This document shows positions 6,586 through 8,212 of a stretch of DNA of 8,212 nucleotides, in pieces. The DNA is from Chitinophagaceae bacterium. Lineage in GTDB: Bacteria > Bacteroidota > Bacteroidia > Chitinophagales > Chitinophagaceae. Each line of letters begins with the position of its first letter. The stretch's first letter is position 1. A program made the translations under genes and the position numbers. The notes under the pieces are model-generated. The model did not search any database. It had not been told where the DNA came from and saw nothing but the letters and a program-made list of their open reading frames with translations. The stretch spans positions 1 to 8,212 of the forward strand of contig PLXD01000106.1 in the NCBI GenBank assembly GCA_003151295.1, in the 5' to 3' direction.

Positions 6586-6616
6586 TTGCAACGCTTGTCT
6601 ATAAGCCCTAGTTTTG
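6586..6616 (+). promoter_or_regulatory. Bacteroidota promoter of the LiaF-like gene cluster
   Basis: TTG at 6586-6588 (-33 element), a 20-base spacer and TAGTTTTG at 6609-6616 (perfect TAnnTTTG) give the best promoter in the window. Transcription would begin roughly 5-8 bases further on, leaving a leader of about 10 bases before ATG 6634. It probably drives the LiaF-like, DUF4288 and kinase genes together. Confidence 0.55.
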
Positions 6617-6633
6617 ATTAAAATTCAAGACAA

Positions 6634-7404
6634 ATGGACGAAAAGGAAACAGACCGCAAAACCAGCGAACCACAAAAAATAGGCCGGGGAGGCGGGCGCG
6701 TCTTAACAGGATTCTTCTTAGTGGTGATTGGCGCCGTGCTGTTGCTGGACCAGATGGGATTTTATTTTCCCAGCTGGTTGCTTAGCTGGCAATTCCTCAT
6801 GATCGTGATCGGCATCTTCCTGGGATTCAAACATGGCTTCCGTGGATTCGGCTGGCTGGTCCTGATCCTAGTCGGCGGCGCCTTCCTCTTTGAAGATAAT
6901 TTCCCGGGGATCCCCATACATCGTTTTTGGCCCCTGATCATGATCGTAATCGGGCTGATGATCATCATGCGACCCAGGGGAAGGGATCATCAACACTGGC
7001 GTTGGGAAGAGTATGCGAAAAATAAAAATTATGCCTGCCGCTCCGGGCAGGAGACCTATATCTCGGAAGACTACATCGATTCCACGACGATCTTCGGGGG
7101 CGTCCATAAAAGGATCTTATCGAAAAATTTTAAAGGAGGCGATGTGACAAGCATCATGGGGGGAACGGAGATCAATCTGAGCCAGGCCGATTTCACCGGT
7201 GTCGTTGTCCTCGATGTGACGCAGGTGATGGGTGGGACGAAGCTGATCGTCCCACCCCATTGGGAGATCCGCTCCGAGATAAACGCCATTTTTGCAGGCT
7301 TTGAGGACAAACGCCAGCAGGCGACCGTCAACAATCCCGATAAAATATTAATACTGAGAGGCACTTCCATTTTCGGTGGCATCGAAATAAAGAATTATGC
7401 CTAA
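6634..7404 (+). CDS. LiaF-like membrane protein (LiaI-LiaF-like TM region plus LiaF C-terminal domain)
   Basis: The 256-residue protein has a charged N-terminus (1-20), four hydrophobic helices at about 23-41, 49-64, 73-87 and 97-112, and then a C-terminal beta-rich domain (about 148-256) with regular glycine turns: IFGGV (153-157), IMGGTEINL (174-182), VMGGTKLIVP (198-207), IFAGFEDKR (219-227) and IFGGIEIKN (246-254). This is the architecture of LiaF/VraT proteins. In Firmicutes these restrain a cell-wall-stress histidine kinase (LiaS, VraS). In Bacteroidota the family often sits near LytS/LytTR two-component genes; a similar restraining role is inferred here, not shown. The C-terminal domain should be soluble on one face of the inner membrane. 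A good promoter precedes it. DUF4288 starts 83 bases after its stop and the kinase-like gene follows, so it is the first gene of a likely operon. Confidence 0.8.
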   Translation: MDEKETDRKTSEPQKIGRGGGRVLTGFFLVVIGAVLLLDQMGFYFPSWLLSWQFLMIVIGIFLGFKHGFRGFGWLVLILVGGAFLFEDNFPGIPIHRFWPLIMIVIGLMIIMRPRGRDHQHWRWEEYAKNKNYACRSGQETYISEDYIDSTTIFGGVHKRILSKNFKGGDVTSIMGGTEINLSQADFTGVVVLDVTQVMGGTKLIVPPHWEIRSEINAIFAGFEDKRQQATVNNPDKILILRGTSIFGGIEIKNYA

Positions 7405-7487
7405 AGGAATACGCCTGGAAAAATGAGACTCAACCTTGAAGAATGACACTGAATTATACTTAACTGCTTTCAAAAAACTAAATTGCT

Positions 7488-7847
7488 ATGAACTGGTATT
7501 TATCAAAACTCGTTTTCAGGATCATTTGCGGAGAAGGTCAACATACGCCGCAATTCGATGAGCAACTCCGGCTGGTCTCCGCCGTCAATGAAGAAGAAGC
7601 TTTTGAAAAAGCCATGACGCTGGGCGAAAAAGAGCAGGAAACATTCTACAACCAGCAGCAGAAACTGGTTCAATGGCAATTCATCAATATAGCTGAATTG
7701 TACAAGCTTAGCGGGCTGCTGGATGGCGCCGAACTATATTCGAGGATCCAGGAAACGGATAATGCCGACCTGTATATCGAGCTGACCAATAAAAAAGCCG
7801 CTCATATCCGGCTCAACAGCACCCATCGGTTCCTGGAGATTTTGTAG
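7488..7847 (+). CDS. DUF4288 domain-containing protein
   Basis: This small soluble protein (119 residues) begins MNWYLSKLVFRIICGEGQHT and continues with PQFDEQLRLVSAVNEEEAFEKA and a Q-rich LVQWQFINIAELYKL block, which I recognise as the DUF4288 family. No signal peptide or membrane helix is visible. The family has no established biochemical function; acidic helices and aromatic strands suggest a small alpha/beta domain. The ATG at 7488 is the start of the conserved motif itself. It sits between the LiaF-like gene (83 bases upstream) and the kinase-like gene (49 bases downstream), on the same strand. No perfect TAnnTTTG box lies in the 83-base gap; TATACTTA at 7455-7462 is a weak one. Co-transcription with its neighbours is therefore the simpler reading, and a role in the same signalling unit is inferred. 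Confidence 0.8.
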   Translation: MNWYLSKLVFRIICGEGQHTPQFDEQLRLVSAVNEEEAFEKAMTLGEKEQETFYNQQQKLVQWQFINIAELYKLSGLLDGAELYSRIQETDNADLYIELTNKKAAHIRLNSTHRFLEIL

Positions 7848-7896
7848 ATCTTACAAAAAACATTTCCTCTTAAAATCATTTCCTTAAATCATTTCT

Positions 7897-8212
7897 TTGG
7901 CCAGATCCCCTTTAACGATCAGCAGGTTCCGCCTGATATTTTTTGCCTGGTGGGTGATTTGGGCAAGCCTGCAGATGCTGCTGATCGAGCGTTTCGGGTT
8001 TACGCCCGGCATTGCGGCCGTCGATAGCCTCGTCACCAATGCCCTGCTGGCTTCTATATGCTGGTTCGTGGCCAATACGCTCCAATATTATTTACCCCAA
8101 AAAGAGCGGTACTGGTATATCCTTTTCCTGAGCCTGGGTCTTAGTTCTCTCCTGCTGCTTGTAAGCAGGTGGATACTACCATCCCTGCTGGGTGACCGGC
8201 AAGGCTATTCGC
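7897..8212 (+). CDS. Probable LytS/YehU-type sensor histidine kinase, N-terminal part (runs off the window)
   Basis: An open frame runs from the stop at 7885-7887 to the end of the window. It encodes a protein rich in membrane helices: about residues 12-30 (LIFFAWWVIWASLQMLL), 43-63 (SLVTNALLASICWFVAN) and 73-94 (WYILFLSLGLSSLLLLVSR). The pattern of an early WW helix, a DSLVTNALLA helix, a YY segment and an RYWYILFLSLG helix matches the sensor region of Bacteroidota LytS/YehU-like kinases, whose His-kinase and ATPase domains would follow outside the window. No ATG precedes the first helix; the first ATG in frame lies inside it (7966-7968). TTG 7897 (giving ARSPLTISRFR next) is therefore taken as the start, which should be seen as tentative. 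The preceding LiaF-like and DUF4288 genes support a signalling role. The catalytic part is not visible, so another multi-TM protein cannot be excluded. Confidence 0.6.
   Translation, partial: MARSPLTISRFRLIFFAWWVIWASLQMLLIERFGFTPGIAAVDSLVTNALLASICWFVANTLQYYLPQKERYWYILFLSLGLSSLLLLVSRWILPSLLGDRQGYS

Overview
The window looks like a chromosomal segment of a Bacteroidota bacterium, most likely of the Chitinophagaceae/Sphingobacteriia type. This rests on three things seen in the sequence: protein families typical of that phylum (M20 dipeptidase followed by an RDD protein, LolA-like repeat proteins with ALGGKDK motifs, LiaF-like protein plus DUF4288 plus LytS-type kinase); TAnnTTTG promoter boxes in place of sigma70 -10/-35 elements; and starts that mostly lack Shine-Dalgarno sequences. 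No rRNA, tRNA, CRISPR array, transposase or phage gene was found.

Layout. Positions 1-112 hold the C-terminus of an M20-type dipeptidase. It is followed 6 bases later by the remains of an RDD-family membrane protein gene (119-505) that has a stop at codon 6 and appears to lack its conserved central segment. Next come two RNA-related housekeeping genes on the + strand: an Hsp15-like S4-domain RNA-binding protein (589-993) and trmD, the tRNA m1G37 methyltransferase (1032-1712). A 401-base non-coding stretch follows (1713-2113). It carries a hairpin just after trmD, four spaced copies of a CGG-WWWTWTYC-like element and an 11-bp tandem duplication, and leads to a family 2 glycosyltransferase gene (2114-3058).

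On the - strand, meeting the glycosyltransferase tail to tail with 8 bases between them, are two tandem paralogous secreted LolA-like proteins (4719-3928, then 3786-3067), each with its own TAnnTTTG box. Divergent from this pair is ade, adenine deaminase (4817-6490), a complete purine-salvage enzyme.

The right end (6586-8212) is a probable signalling/envelope operon: a good promoter, a LiaF-like four-TM protein (6634-7404), a DUF4288 protein (7488-7847), and the start of a membrane protein that reads like the N-terminal sensor region of a LytS/YehU-type histidine kinase (from a TTG at 7897, running off the edge). I infer that the LytTR-type response regulator usually paired with such kinases lies just beyond the window.

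Overall this is mostly ordinary chromosome. The observations most worth following up are the repeat array upstream of the glycosyltransferase, the LiaF-DUF4288-kinase cluster, and the decayed RDD gene. I did not find a clearly new defence or mobile system.
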